Source: an uncultured Oscillospiraceae bacterium
Lineage (GTDB): Bacteria > Bacillota > Clostridia > Oscillospirales > Oscillospiraceae
Direction of reading: 5' to 3'
NCBI GenBank assembly: GCA_934597585.1
Contig: CAKTSA010000001.1
Span: 1 to 64,000, forward strand
Length of the DNA stretch: 64,000 nucleotides
In this document: positions 8,943-18,200 of the stretch, piece by piece
Layout of the letters: each line of letters begins with the position of its first letter
How positions within the stretch are numbered: the stretch's first letter is position 1
Translations under genes and position numbers: made by a program
Notes under the pieces: model-generated
Seen by the model: only the letters and a program-made list of their open reading frames with translations
What the model was told of the DNA's origin: nothing
Database searches by the model: none

Positions 8943-9294
8943 TCCGTCGAAGAAAGCGCAAGAATTTCTTGCGTTTTCTTTGTAAAAATGCAAATTTATC
9001 TTGCGGTGGGTCGATCTTACCGGCCATTTCCTTACAGAAGCGGAGCGGTCACAAAAAAGAGAACGCTGTCTGCCGTGGCTGTTCTTTGTCGAAACTCACA
9101 GCTGTTTGATAAAATTACTGTGAGAGCTGACAGTTTTCGCGTTAAATAAAAGAAAAAACGGCGTTTGGCACAGTTTGTGCTTATAAAATTGATGTAAGCA
9201 TAATTGCCGCTGACAACCTGTCTGACAGTGGTAAGCGTCTGTCAATCGGTTCATGTCCCAAGAAAAATATAGAAAAGCTACGGAGGTTATCATC
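8943..9294. promoter_or_regulatory. Control region of the MttB operon
   Basis: No gene is visible in this gap. It holds two enhancer palindromes, GCAAGAATTTCTTGC (8958-8972) and GCAAATTTATCTTGC (8990-9004), again 32 bp apart, then a sigma-54 promoter at 9166-9180. The first palindrome starts 16 bp after the regulator stop and is followed by TTTTCTTT, so it may also act as that gene's terminator. Confidence 0.72.
9166..9180 (+). promoter_or_regulatory. Sigma-54 (-24/-12) promoter of the MttB operon
   Basis: TGGCACAGTTTGTGC followed by T has correctly spaced GG and GC. The same 16 bases occur upstream of glycyl radical enzyme 2 (23421-23435). The enhancer palindromes lie about 160-210 bp upstream. 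Confidence 0.78.
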
Positions 9295-10713
9295 TTGAAA
9301 CACATCTATAACTTTGCTACGAAAGCGGAATTGGATCTGCTGCACCAAGCATCTATGCGCACGCTGGATGAAGTAGGCGTTATGTTCTTCTGCCAGGATG
9401 CGGTTGATATTTTCAAGCAGCACGGGTTCCGCACGGACGGTGAAAAGGTCTTTATCAGTGAAAAGGATGTCTGGGAAGCGCTGAAAACCTGCCCCAAGAC
9501 CTTTGATTGGTACGGACGCAAGTCTCATGTGACCGTGGGTGACGGCAGCACCATTTGCGCACCGTCCTACGGCCCGGTATTTATTTTGGAGAACGGTGAT
9601 TTCCACAATGTGGGCCAGCGTGACTTTGTTGCGCTGACGAAGCTCTGCGCCACCAGCCGTGTGCTGCAGGTCTCCAATCCGAACGCGCTGGATTATGCGT
9701 TCATGGACGCGAAATATGCCTCTGACTGGGCACAGGCCACCGTGCTGATGCTGGATGAGCGCCCTATGATCGGCATGGTCGATGGTGCCAAAAACGCCAG
9801 AAACTCCATCAAGATGGCGCAGGAGTTCTATGACATCCATGACAAGGTCGTCGTCAACGGTCTTATCAGCGTTGCCTCTCCCCTGCACTACTCCACCGCC
9901 ATGTGCGAGGCTCTGATTGAGTATTCCAAGGCCGGACAGGCCATGTTCATTACCCCCTCCAGCCTCAACGGTATGACGGTGCCTGGTTCTCTGGCCTCGC
10001 TGCTGATGGTGAACAACGCGGAGGTGCTGGCCGGTATCGTTCTGACCCAGCTTATTAACCCCGGCGCGCCGGTGCTGTACGGCATCCAGAGCCATGGCTG
10101 CGATCTGCGCTATGCCGGTCCCACGATCGGAAGCCCGGAGCAGTGCCTGATCTTCTCTGCGACCAAGGCGCTGGGCAATTATTATGGCCTGCCGGTTCGC
10201 ACGGGCGGTTCCTCCTGCGACGCAAAGGATAACGACATGCAGGCAGGCGTAGAGTCCTTCTCCACCATGTATGCCACGCTGCAGAGCGGCGCCGATCTCA
10301 TGGTGCACTCCTGCGGCAGCCTGGACTCCGACAGCACCCTGAGCTTTGACAAGTTCATTTATGACGAAGAGATCCTGCTGAGCGTGCAGCGTATACTGCG
10401 CGGTATTGAGATCAACGAGGAGACCCTGATGTTTGACGCAGTTAAGGAAATCGGTCCCTTCGGCAGTTTCCTGGATCTGTCCGATGACCTGCTGGAAGAT
10501 TCCACAGAGCTGTACCGTCAGGATTACCTGAACCTGATGATCCCCAGCCGCATGGGTCACGCCGCATGGATCGGCGCCGGCCGCGAGAGCGTGGTACAGC
10601 GCACCACCAGAGCATACCTGAAGCGTCTGGAAGAGTACCAGATGCCGGAGCTGGAGCCCGCACGCCGTGCGATCCTGGAGAAATACGTTCCCGCCGAGCT
10701 TTTGAAGTTCTGA
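9295..10713 (+). CDS. MttB-superfamily (trimethylamine methyltransferase-like) methyltransferase, non-pyrrolysine
   Basis: The 472-residue protein fits the MttB superfamily (about 470-490 residues): an N-terminal helix with LHQASMRTLDEVGV, SYGPVFILENG near residue 90, and a glycine-rich C-terminal barrel. There is no in-frame TAG, so it belongs to the non-pyrrolysine group, which demethylates quaternary amines such as glycine betaine, proline betaine or carnitine and passes the methyl to a corrinoid protein. The start is taken as TTG at 9295, 8 nt after CGGAGG; an ATG at 9253 has no ribosome site. No corrinoid partner or RamA-type activator is present in the window. An AraC regulator follows in the same transcript. 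Confidence 0.88.
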   Translation: MKHIYNFATKAELDLLHQASMRTLDEVGVMFFCQDAVDIFKQHGFRTDGEKVFISEKDVWEALKTCPKTFDWYGRKSHVTVGDGSTICAPSYGPVFILENGDFHNVGQRDFVALTKLCATSRVLQVSNPNALDYAFMDAKYASDWAQATVLMLDERPMIGMVDGAKNARNSIKMAQEFYDIHDKVVVNGLISVASPLHYSTAMCEALIEYSKAGQAMFITPSSLNGMTVPGSLASLLMVNNAEVLAGIVLTQLINPGAPVLYGIQSHGCDLRYAGPTIGSPEQCLIFSATKALGNYYGLPVRTGGSSCDAKDNDMQAGVESFSTMYATLQSGADLMVHSCGSLDSDSTLSFDKFIYDEEILLSVQRILRGIEINEETLMFDAVKEIGPFGSFLDLSDDLLEDSTELYRQDYLNLMIPSRMGHAAWIGAGRESVVQRTTRAYLKRLEEYQMPELEPARRAILEKYVPAELLKF

Positions 10714-10772
10714 TTGAAAATCATGATTTGAACCGGCGTGCCGCCGGCAGATGATAGAGGGGAGGGCCCGTA

Positions 10773-11483
10773 ATGGCAGCGAAAATGGACATCCGTGTTT
10801 TTCACGAATGCAACGGAATGCATACGCACACATATCCGCAGATACTTGCGCCGATCGGACAATCTATGGAGATATGTATTGGCGAAGAGGAGTATCTGGT
10901 AGCAGAAAATGCACTGTGCTATATCCCCGCGGATACGAAACACGAATGCAGCTTCTGCGGGCAGCTCCTTGTCATCAACCTGCATGACCATATGCTGCGC
11001 GAACAGAATACTGCACTGCTGAATTGCCCGCTCGTTATCGCCCTGCAAGGCCGGCTTTTGCAGCTGGTCAGCCTCATTCAGGAGGAACTGCGTCAAGAGC
11101 CAAACAGCAGCTCGATCAGATATCTGTACAGCTACTTATACAGTAAGCTGATCGAGAATTGTGCTGTCCCTTCTATCCGCTACATCAACGAGCACTATGA
11201 CCTGCCTATTACGGTCAGCCAGCTGGCGGAAATGGAGAATTACAGCGTGACTTACTATAATGGCTGGTTCAAGCAGATCACAGGCGTATCTCCCAGCTTG
11301 TATTTGCGCTATCTGCGTATCAATAAGGCGAAGGAGCTGCTGGAGACAACTGATTACGATATTATTGATATAGCCGTGATGGTCGGATATAGCAGCAACT
11401 CGACTTTTACGCGGGCCTTTCATGATGTGACCGGGGTTTCCCCCAACGCATATCGAAAAAGCTGCGCACAGAAAATCAGCTGA
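10773..11483 (+). CDS. AraC-family regulator (paralogue 1)
   Basis: The 236-residue protein has an N-terminal cupin-like sensor (HTHTYPQILAPIGQSMEICIG, CYIPADTKHEC) and a C-terminal AraC double helix-turn-helix (about residues 135-230, with ITVSQLAEMENYSVTYYNGW, DIAVMVGYSSNSTFTRAF and GVSPNAYRK). It is clearly paralogous along its whole length to the protein at 26762-27475. Each is the last gene of a sigma-54-driven operon, suggesting a second layer of control. The gap to MttB is 59 bp; the start follows GGGGAGGG. Confidence 0.9.
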   Translation: MAAKMDIRVFHECNGMHTHTYPQILAPIGQSMEICIGEEEYLVAENALCYIPADTKHECSFCGQLLVINLHDHMLREQNTALLNCPLVIALQGRLLQLVSLIQEELRQEPNSSSIRYLYSYLYSKLIENCAVPSIRYINEHYDLPITVSQLAEMENYSVTYYNGWFKQITGVSPSLYLRYLRINKAKELLETTDYDIIDIAVMVGYSSNSTFTRAFHDVTGVSPNAYRKSCAQKIS

Positions 11484-11496
11484 ATCCGCTAAAAAC

Positions 11497-11529
11497 CTCC
11501 CGCATACCGAGTGTATGCGGGAGATTTTT
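11497..11529 (+). terminator. Intrinsic terminator of the MttB-AraC operon
   Basis: An 11-bp perfect stem (11497-11507 with 11513-11523, 5-nt loop) is followed by ATTTTTG. Confidence 0.85.
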
Positions 11530-11663
11530 GTCCTTTCAAATATGCCAGAAAATCAACCTACAAGCTTCGTAGGAAAAGGCGATAAAGAGCGGGAAAATAC
11601 TATATGTAAGCAGCATACTACATTATAATAGGAGATACAATCAGAACAAAGGAGAGGAAAACT

Positions 11664-12707
11664 ATGAATTCTATGGAACGTGTTGTGGCGGCGCTGCAGC
11701 ATCAGGAGCCGGACCGTGTGCCGGTATACCCCATTCTCTGCGGCATCACCCGCAAGTTGACCGGTGTCAGCTATCCGGAGTGGTCGCAGGATGCCGATAA
11801 GTGCGCTGAGGCCTTTATCAAATCGACAGAGGAGTTTGATATTGACTGCATCGTGACTCTGATCGACCTGTCCGTTGAATGTGCCGCATGGGGCCAGAAG
11901 CTGATCTTCGACGAAAATGAGGCAGCACATCCTGACTACAGCCAGTGCGTGATCCAGGATATTGAGGACTATCCCAAGATCAAAAAGGTGGACTACCGCA
12001 CCTGCGACCGCATGATGATGCACATTGATGTGTGCAAAAAGCTGGTGGCCGCCAAGGGTGGGGAAAAGCCCACTGTGGCATTCGTGTTTGGACCGCTGGG
12101 CGTGTTGTCTATGCTGCGCAATCAGGAAGATCTGTACATGGATATCTACGATGATCCTGATGCGGTAAAGGAAGCCGTCAAGGAGATCAACGAAACGCTG
12201 AAGGAATACTGCATCGCGCTGGCTGAAACGGGTATCAATGCGATCATGTTCGATACGCTGTTTGCCTCCGGCTCCATTATGTCCAAGGAGATGTGGGACG
12301 ATATGGAGGGCGAGGCGATTGAGGAGCTGAGCAACGTTGTCCGTGAGCATAACTGCATGGTTATGATCCATAACTGCGGCGAGAAGATATACTTCGACGC
12401 ACAGATCAAGCGCATGGATCCTGTGGCCATCTCCTTCCTGTATCCGCCGGATGACTGTGCCAGCTTTGCGGAGTGCAAGGAGAAGTACGGTGACAAGGTG
12501 ACGCTGATCGGCTGTGTGACACCTGCCAACGCTGTGTTTGGCACCGACGAGGAGTGGGATAAGCAGTGCACAGATCAGATTGACGCCATGGCGAAGGGCG
12601 GCGGCTTCATGCTGGCCACCGGTTGTGAATATCCGGCCAACGCCACGTTTGACCGTGCGCAGCGGATGATCGATATTGCCAAGACCTACGGGGTTTATAA
12701 GAAGTAA
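11664..12707 (+). CDS. Uroporphyrinogen decarboxylase-fold corrinoid methyltransferase (MtaA/MtbA-like)
   Basis: The 347-residue protein starts MERVVAALQHQEPDRVPV, typical of the UroD/MtaA/CmuA superfamily. It keeps the HxC zinc motif (IHNCGEK, about residues 231-237) and a later cysteine in ATGCEYP (about residue 312). Together these match the zinc site of methylcobamide:coenzyme M or tetrahydrofolate methyltransferases. It may take the methyl from the corrinoid protein loaded by the MttB homologue 1 kb upstream, although a terminator separates them. It overlaps the next gene by one base (TAATG). The acceptor is unknown; tetrahydrofolate is more likely in a bacterium. Confidence 0.85.
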   Translation: MNSMERVVAALQHQEPDRVPVYPILCGITRKLTGVSYPEWSQDADKCAEAFIKSTEEFDIDCIVTLIDLSVECAAWGQKLIFDENEAAHPDYSQCVIQDIEDYPKIKKVDYRTCDRMMMHIDVCKKLVAAKGGEKPTVAFVFGPLGVLSMLRNQEDLYMDIYDDPDAVKEAVKEINETLKEYCIALAETGINAIMFDTLFASGSIMSKEMWDDMEGEAIEELSNVVREHNCMVMIHNCGEKIYFDAQIKRMDPVAISFLYPPDDCASFAECKEKYGDKVTLIGCVTPANAVFGTDEEWDKQCTDQIDAMAKGGGFMLATGCEYPANATFDRAQRMIDIAKTYGVYKK

Positions 12708-13639
12708 TGACAAAAATCGACCTTATCAACGGATTCCTGGGCAGCGGAAAGACAACGTTTATCCACCGTTATCTCCCGTGGTTGACAGCTCGCGGAGAGC
12801 GCGTAGCCGTAATCGAAAACGAATTCGGTACTGCGGGAATGGATACCGCGATCCTTTCCCAGACAGGTGTGCAGGTGCGGGAATTATCCGGAGGCTGTGT
12901 CTGCTGTGGGCAAAAGGTGAATTTCTACCGGCTTCTACGTGAGCTCTGCGCCAGCGGAGAGTGGGATCGAGTGATCGTCGAGCCTTCCGGCGTATTTAAC
13001 TGCGATGATTTTCTGGACATCGTGGAAAAGGTAGACATACGGGTGTGCGGCTATCTGAACGGTATCATAACGGTTCTGGCGCCTGCCGACATGGAGTTGA
13101 CGTTGCCCCAGCAGCAGGAGATGCTGTACAGCCAACTGCACAGCAGCGGTGCGATCCTTCTGAGCCAGCGTGACGGCCCTACCGAGGGAATGAGTACGGC
13201 TGTCCGGACATGGGTCGATCAGATATTGACACAGCAGGGGTGTACCAGCCCATTTATGGGCCTGATAGAAGACACCGCGTGGAATAAGCTTACCGATGCG
13301 GAGATGGCGGCGCTCTCCTGCGCCGGTTGGCGGCGCAAGGAGCATTGGCGTAGCCATATGAATCACCAGAGCTTTGCGCAGAGCCTATCCATTTTTTCAA
13401 AACGCCTTTGGGACGAAGCTGCTCTGACCTCTGCCCTGATAAAGGCGATGGACGGCAGATGTGGCACGGTATATCGGATCAAGGGCTGCGTTGAGGGCGC
13501 GGAAGGAGTGTTGTATCAGGTGAATGCCGCACCCAATCAGTTGGGGATTCAGTCAGCAGCAGAATGGCCGGGCGGCAAAATGCTCAATGTGATTGGGCGT
13601 GACTTAGATCGCACGGCGCTGAAAGCACTTCTAACATGA
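12707..13639 (+). CDS. CobW/G3E-family GTPase
   Basis: The 310-residue protein has Walker A GFLGSGKT (residues 9-16) and the metal-binding CVCC motif of the G3E family (Cys64, Cys66, Cys67 in GGCVCCGQ). The C-terminal half is a CobW-C-like domain. G3E GTPases deliver metals (Zn, Ni, Co) or help cobalamin-dependent enzymes. Coupling to the UroD-fold methyltransferase (TAATG overlap) suggests it loads zinc into that enzyme or supports its corrinoid partner. The exact client is not shown by the sequence. Confidence 0.88.
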   Translation: MTKIDLINGFLGSGKTTFIHRYLPWLTARGERVAVIENEFGTAGMDTAILSQTGVQVRELSGGCVCCGQKVNFYRLLRELCASGEWDRVIVEPSGVFNCDDFLDIVEKVDIRVCGYLNGIITVLAPADMELTLPQQQEMLYSQLHSSGAILLSQRDGPTEGMSTAVRTWVDQILTQQGCTSPFMGLIEDTAWNKLTDAEMAALSCAGWRRKEHWRSHMNHQSFAQSLSIFSKRLWDEAALTSALIKAMDGRCGTVYRIKGCVEGAEGVLYQVNAAPNQLGIQSAAEWPGGKMLNVIGRDLDRTALKALLT

Positions 13640-13675
13640 GACTGGTACAAATTATCTCATAAGGGGAGAGAAAAG

Positions 13676-13713
13676 AAGGTTGCTTGAATTTCCATTCAGG
13701 CAGCCTTCTTGTT
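13676..13713 (+). terminator. Intrinsic terminator after the G3E GTPase
   Basis: An imperfect stem (13676-13689 with 13694-13707, three short stem blocks with opposed mismatches) is followed by CTTGTTTT. Confidence 0.6.
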
Positions 13714-13725
13714 TTGATCATTAAC

Positions 13726-13766
13726 AGTGCAGAGGAGAGGCTCGTAGCGAACCTCTCCTCTGCACT
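13726..13766. terminator. Bidirectional hairpin between converging genes
   Basis: A perfect 15-bp inverted repeat (13726-13740 with 13752-13766) lies 15 bp downstream of the abfD stop. It can end the minus-strand PFOR-abfD transcript. Confidence 0.75.
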
Positions 13767-13781
13767 TATTTGTTAGGGGGA

Positions 13782-15257
13782 TTACTCTTCAATACCGGCA
13801 ATATTCTTGGCCAGCTTCTTCTTGCCCTGAATGTTGCCCTGCCGGGCGATCATGACACGCTGGGCCTGGGGAGAGCCTGCGCCGTGCAGGGACTCGGTAC
13901 GGTAGCCGACCGCCGCCGCGCCCAGGCATATGTTCTCCAGGAAGCGCAGCACCTTCTGCCGGTTCTCGGTGCTGACGCCCTCGTGGGTGGCAAAATACTT
14001 GTTGCAGATCTCGCTGATGGTCTCGCCCTGATTGCCCACGGGCAGATCGGAGTTGAAGTCCTTTTCGCTGGGCATGGTGACCATCAGGCCGCCCGCGATA
14101 TCCTCAGCCAGACGCACGATCTCATAGGGGAAGCGGGTGACGTTCTGCTTGCAGACGTTGGCCAGCAGCAGGTCGATCTGATAGTTGCCCGCCTTGGTGG
14201 GGCAGCCCTCGCAGGAGCAGGCAATGCCGCAGGAGTACAGCGTCTCATTCAGGTGCGTCATCTCAATGAGCTTATCCTTGATGTGGCTGGCCTTCTCCAC
14301 GCCATTGTACTCGGCGGCCAGTGCGGCAGCGCCGATGACCACGTCGCCCACGCCGACTTTGCAGCCGCCGTAGCTCTGGCGATGATAGCCGGCGAAGCGC
14401 TCCACCATCATTCCGGCAAACTCATATTCGCCGTTGAGGAACACATATTCATTGGGGATAAACACATGGTCGAGAACCACCAATGCCTCCTGCCCGCCGA
14501 ACTTACTGTTGCCCACGTCGATGCAGCCCTCCTCCAGCTTGCGGGTGTCGCAGGACTGGCGGCCATAGATCATATAAAGGCCCTCGGCGTCAGAGGGGCA
14601 GGCGAAGGACACCGCGTAGTCCTTGTCCGCCTCGCCCATGGCGATGGTGGGCATGAAGATGTGCCAGTGAGAGTTCACCGCGCCGGTCTGGTGTACCTTG
14701 GCACCGTTGACCACGATGCCGTCGGGGCGGCGCTCCACCACCCGCAGAAACAGGTCGGGATCCTTCTGCTGATGGGGTGCCTTGCTGCGGTCGCCCTTGG
14801 GGTCGGTCATAGCGCCGTCCACCGTCAGGTCGTTGTCCTGCACCATAATGAGGAACTTCTTGAAGTTCTCGTGGTAGTGGGTACCGCACTTCTCATCCAC
14901 CTCATAGGTGGTGGAGTACACAGCGTTGAAAGCGTCCATGCCCACGCAGCGCTGGAAGCAGCTGGCGGTTTTCTGGCCCAGCAGCCGCTGCATCTTCACC
15001 TTCTTCACCAGATCGTCTGCGGACTGATGCAGGTGGGTGAAACGGTTGACCTTCCGTCCAGTGAGGTTGGAGGTAGCGGTCATCAGATCCTCATACTGGG
15101 GATCCTGGGCCAGCGCGTAGGTCATGGCCACGCAGTTGATGGAGGGGCGGATCATGGGGTGATCCACCCAGTTGTCAATCTTCTCGCCGAACATATACAC
15201 GCGGGTGTTCAGCTTGCGCAGGGAGTCGATGTATTCTTTCGCGGTCATCAATGCCAT
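13782..15257 (-). CDS. abfD: 4-hydroxybutyryl-CoA dehydratase / vinylacetyl-CoA delta-isomerase
   Basis: The 491-residue flavoprotein converts 4-hydroxybutyryl-CoA to crotonyl-CoA. The [4Fe-4S] ligands are present: Cys100 and Cys104 (SCFQRC), His292 and Cys299 (YHRQSYGGC), matching the spacing of the Clostridium aminobutyricum enzyme. The length is also typical. It lies 18 bp after nifJ on the same strand, so crotonyl-CoA formation and reduced-ferredoxin metabolism are co-expressed. The 4-hydroxybutyrate source is not in the window unless the alcohol dehydrogenase at 28834 supplies it. Some clade members use other hydroxyacyl-CoAs, so substrate is inferred. Confidence 0.9.
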   Translation of the reverse strand: MALMTAKEYIDSLRKLNTRVYMFGEKIDNWVDHPMIRPSINCVAMTYALAQDPQYEDLMTATSNLTGRKVNRFTHLHQSADDLVKKVKMQRLLGQKTASCFQRCVGMDAFNAVYSTTYEVDEKCGTHYHENFKKFLIMVQDNDLTVDGAMTDPKGDRSKAPHQQKDPDLFLRVVERRPDGIVVNGAKVHQTGAVNSHWHIFMPTIAMGEADKDYAVSFACPSDAEGLYMIYGRQSCDTRKLEEGCIDVGNSKFGGQEALVVLDHVFIPNEYVFLNGEYEFAGMMVERFAGYHRQSYGGCKVGVGDVVIGAAALAAEYNGVEKASHIKDKLIEMTHLNETLYSCGIACSCEGCPTKAGNYQIDLLLANVCKQNVTRFPYEIVRLAEDIAGGLMVTMPSEKDFNSDLPVGNQGETISEICNKYFATHEGVSTENRQKVLRFLENICLGAAAVGYRTESLHGAGSPQAQRVMIARQGNIQGKKKLAKNIAGIEE

Positions 15258-15275
15258 TTTCGTTTCCTCCTGTTC

Positions 15276-18200
15276 TTATTCCTTGGCCAGCTTGACGTAG
15301 CCATCATAGCGCTCCTTGGCGTCGTTGGCGGCCTTGTGATACAGGGCGTCCGCCTTCTCGGGGAAAGACAGCTTCAGGGAAGCGTAGCGGTTCTCGCCCA
15401 TGAGGAACTGCTGGAAGTCGCCGGTGGGCGCCTTGGAATCCAACTGGAAGGGGTTCTTGCCCTCCTCCTTCAGGCGGGGATCATAGCGGTACAGGTGCCA
15501 GTAGCCGCACTCCACGGCCTTCTTCTCCTCAATCTGGCTCAGACCCATGCTGGCCTTCATGCCGTGCTCGATGCAGGGGCAGTAGCAGATGACGATGGAG
15601 GGGCCGTCGTAGGCCTCGGCCTCCCGGATGGCCTTCAGCGTCTGGGCGGGATCGGCGCCCATGGCCACCTGTGCCACATAGACGTAGCCGTAGCTCATGG
15701 CCATCAGACCCAGATCCTTCTTCTTGGTGACCTTGCCGCCTGCGGAGAACTTGGCGATAGCCGCAGCAGCAGTAGCCTTGGAGGACTGGCCGCCGGTGTT
15801 GGAATACACCTCGGTATCCAGCACCAGAACATTGATGTTCTTGCCGGAGGCCAGTACATGATCCAGACCGCCGTAACCGATATCGTAGGCCCAGCCGTCG
15901 CCGCCAAAGGCCCAGACGCTCTTCTTGGTCAGGAATTCCTTGTTATTGCGGATGAACTCAGCCTCGTCGCTCTTGTCGCCGGCCACAGCCGCCAGCAGCG
16001 CGTCGGCTGCCATGCGGGACTCGGCGGCGCTTTCGGCCTTGTCGATGTAATCCTTGCACACATCAGCAGCCACGCCCTTGTCGGCCAGCGTCTGGGCGGC
16101 GGCCTTCAACTGGCGCTTGATGGCATCCTGACCCAGCAGATAGCCGTAGGCGTACTCGGCATTATCCTCAAACAGGCTCATGGCCCAGGCGGGGCCGCAG
16201 CCGTTGCAGTCGGTGCAGTAGGGGGAGCTGGGGGTAGAGCCGCCGTAAGCGGAGGAGCAGCCGGAGGCGTTGGTGATGTACATATGGTCGCCGAAGAGCT
16301 GGGTCACCAGCTTGATGTAGGGCGTCTCGCCGCAGCCCGCGCAGGCGCCGGAGAACTCAAAGTAGGGCTTGGCGAACTGGGATGCCTTGACGGTCTTGTC
16401 GCTGACGGCGTCCTTCTTCACGGTGACGGTCTCCACGGCGTATTCCCAATTCTCTGCCTGACCGAGCTGGCTCTCCAGCGGCTGCATGACCAGCGCCTTC
16501 TCCTTGGCGGGGCAGACGTTGACGCAGCTTCCGCAGCCGGTGCAGTCATAGGGAGAGACCTGCATGCGGTACTGATACTGAGCCAGACCAGTGGCTTTCT
16601 TGGTCTCGAAACCGGCGGGAGCGTTCTGCACCTCGTTCTCGTCCAGCAGCACGGGACGGATGGCGGCGTGGGGGCAAACCAGAGAGCACTGGTTGCACTG
16701 GATGCACTTGGTCATATCCCACTGGGGCACTTCCACAGCCGCGCCGCGCTTTTCATACTTGGTGGAGCCTGCGTGCCAGGTGCCGTCCTCCAGACCGTAC
16801 TTCTTCATGATAGACACCGGCAGGCTGTCGCCCTCCTGGCGGTTCATCACGTCCACCACCTCGCGGATGAAGTCGGGGGCCTTGCGCTCCACGGGAGCGT
16901 CCTGGGCGGTGGCCCAGGCGGCGGGGATAGCCACCTCTGCCAGCTCGTTGATGCCGTGCTCGATGGAGGCGTTGTTCATGTCCACCACGGCCTGACCCTT
17001 CTTCTTATAGTAGGTCTTATAGATGGCGTCCTTCATCTCGGCCACCGCCTGCTCCAGAGGGATCACGTTGGCCAGCTTGAAGAACGCCGCCTGCAGAATG
17101 GTATTGGTGCGGCTGCCCAGACCCAGCTCGCGGGCGATCTTAATGGCGTCGATGGTGTAGAACTTGGCCTTCTTCTCTGCCAGAGCCCGCTTCATGGCGG
17201 CGGGCAGGTTCTTCTCCAGACCCTCGGCATCCCATGCGCAGTTCAGCAGGAACACGCCGCCCTCCTTCAGGTTCTTCACCATGTCGTACTTATGGACATA
17301 GGAGGGGTTGTGGCAGGCCACGAAATCGGCGGACTGGATCAGATACGGGGAGCGGATGGGCTCCTTACCGAACCGCAGATGGCTCTGGGTCAGGCCGCCG
17401 GACTTCTTGGAGTCGTAGACGAAATACGCCTGACAGTAGAGATCCGTGGCGTGGCCGATGATCTTGATGGAGTTCTTGTTGGCGCCCACGGTGCCGTCGG
17501 AGCCCATGCCCCAGAACTCGGCGCTGGTCTGACCGGCGGGAGAGGTGTCGATCTCACAGGTCACATCCAGAGAGGTATGGGTCACATCGTCCACAATGCC
17601 CACCGTGAAATTGTTTTTGGGCTTTTCCTGCTTCAGGTTATCCAGCACGGCGATGATCTGGCCGGGGGTGGTGTCCTTGCTGCTGAGGCCGTAGCGGCCG
17701 CCCACGATGACCATATCGCTGTCCAGCTCCTTGTATACGGAGCAGATGTCCTGATACAGCGGCTCGCCCATAGCGCCGGGCTCCTTGGTGCGGTCCAGCA
17801 CCGCCAGCTTTTTGCAGGAAGCGGGGATGGCGGCCACGAACTTATCAGCGGCGAAGGGACGGTACAGATGAACGTTCAGCAGGCCCACCTTCTCGCCCTT
17901 GGCGGTCAGATAGTCGATAGCCTCCTTGGCGGTTTCGGCGGCGCTGCCCATCAGCACCACCACACGCTCGGCATCGGGCGCACCATAATAATTGAACAGC
18001 TTGTACTCCCGGCCCGTCAGCTTGCTGATCTCGGCCATATAGTGCTCCACCGCTTCGGGAATGGAGGCCACCTTCTCGTTGCAGGCCTCGCGGCACTGGA
18101 AGAAGATGTCGGGGTTCACGGTGGTGCCGCGGGTGGCGGGATGCTCCGGATTCAGAGAGTTGCGGCGGAAGGCCCGCAGAGCGTCCATGTCCACCAACGG

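Noticed and set aside
9295..10713. Pyrrolysine in the MttB homologue
   Set aside because: The frame is uninterrupted for 472 codons with no in-frame TAG, so it is the non-pyrrolysine type.
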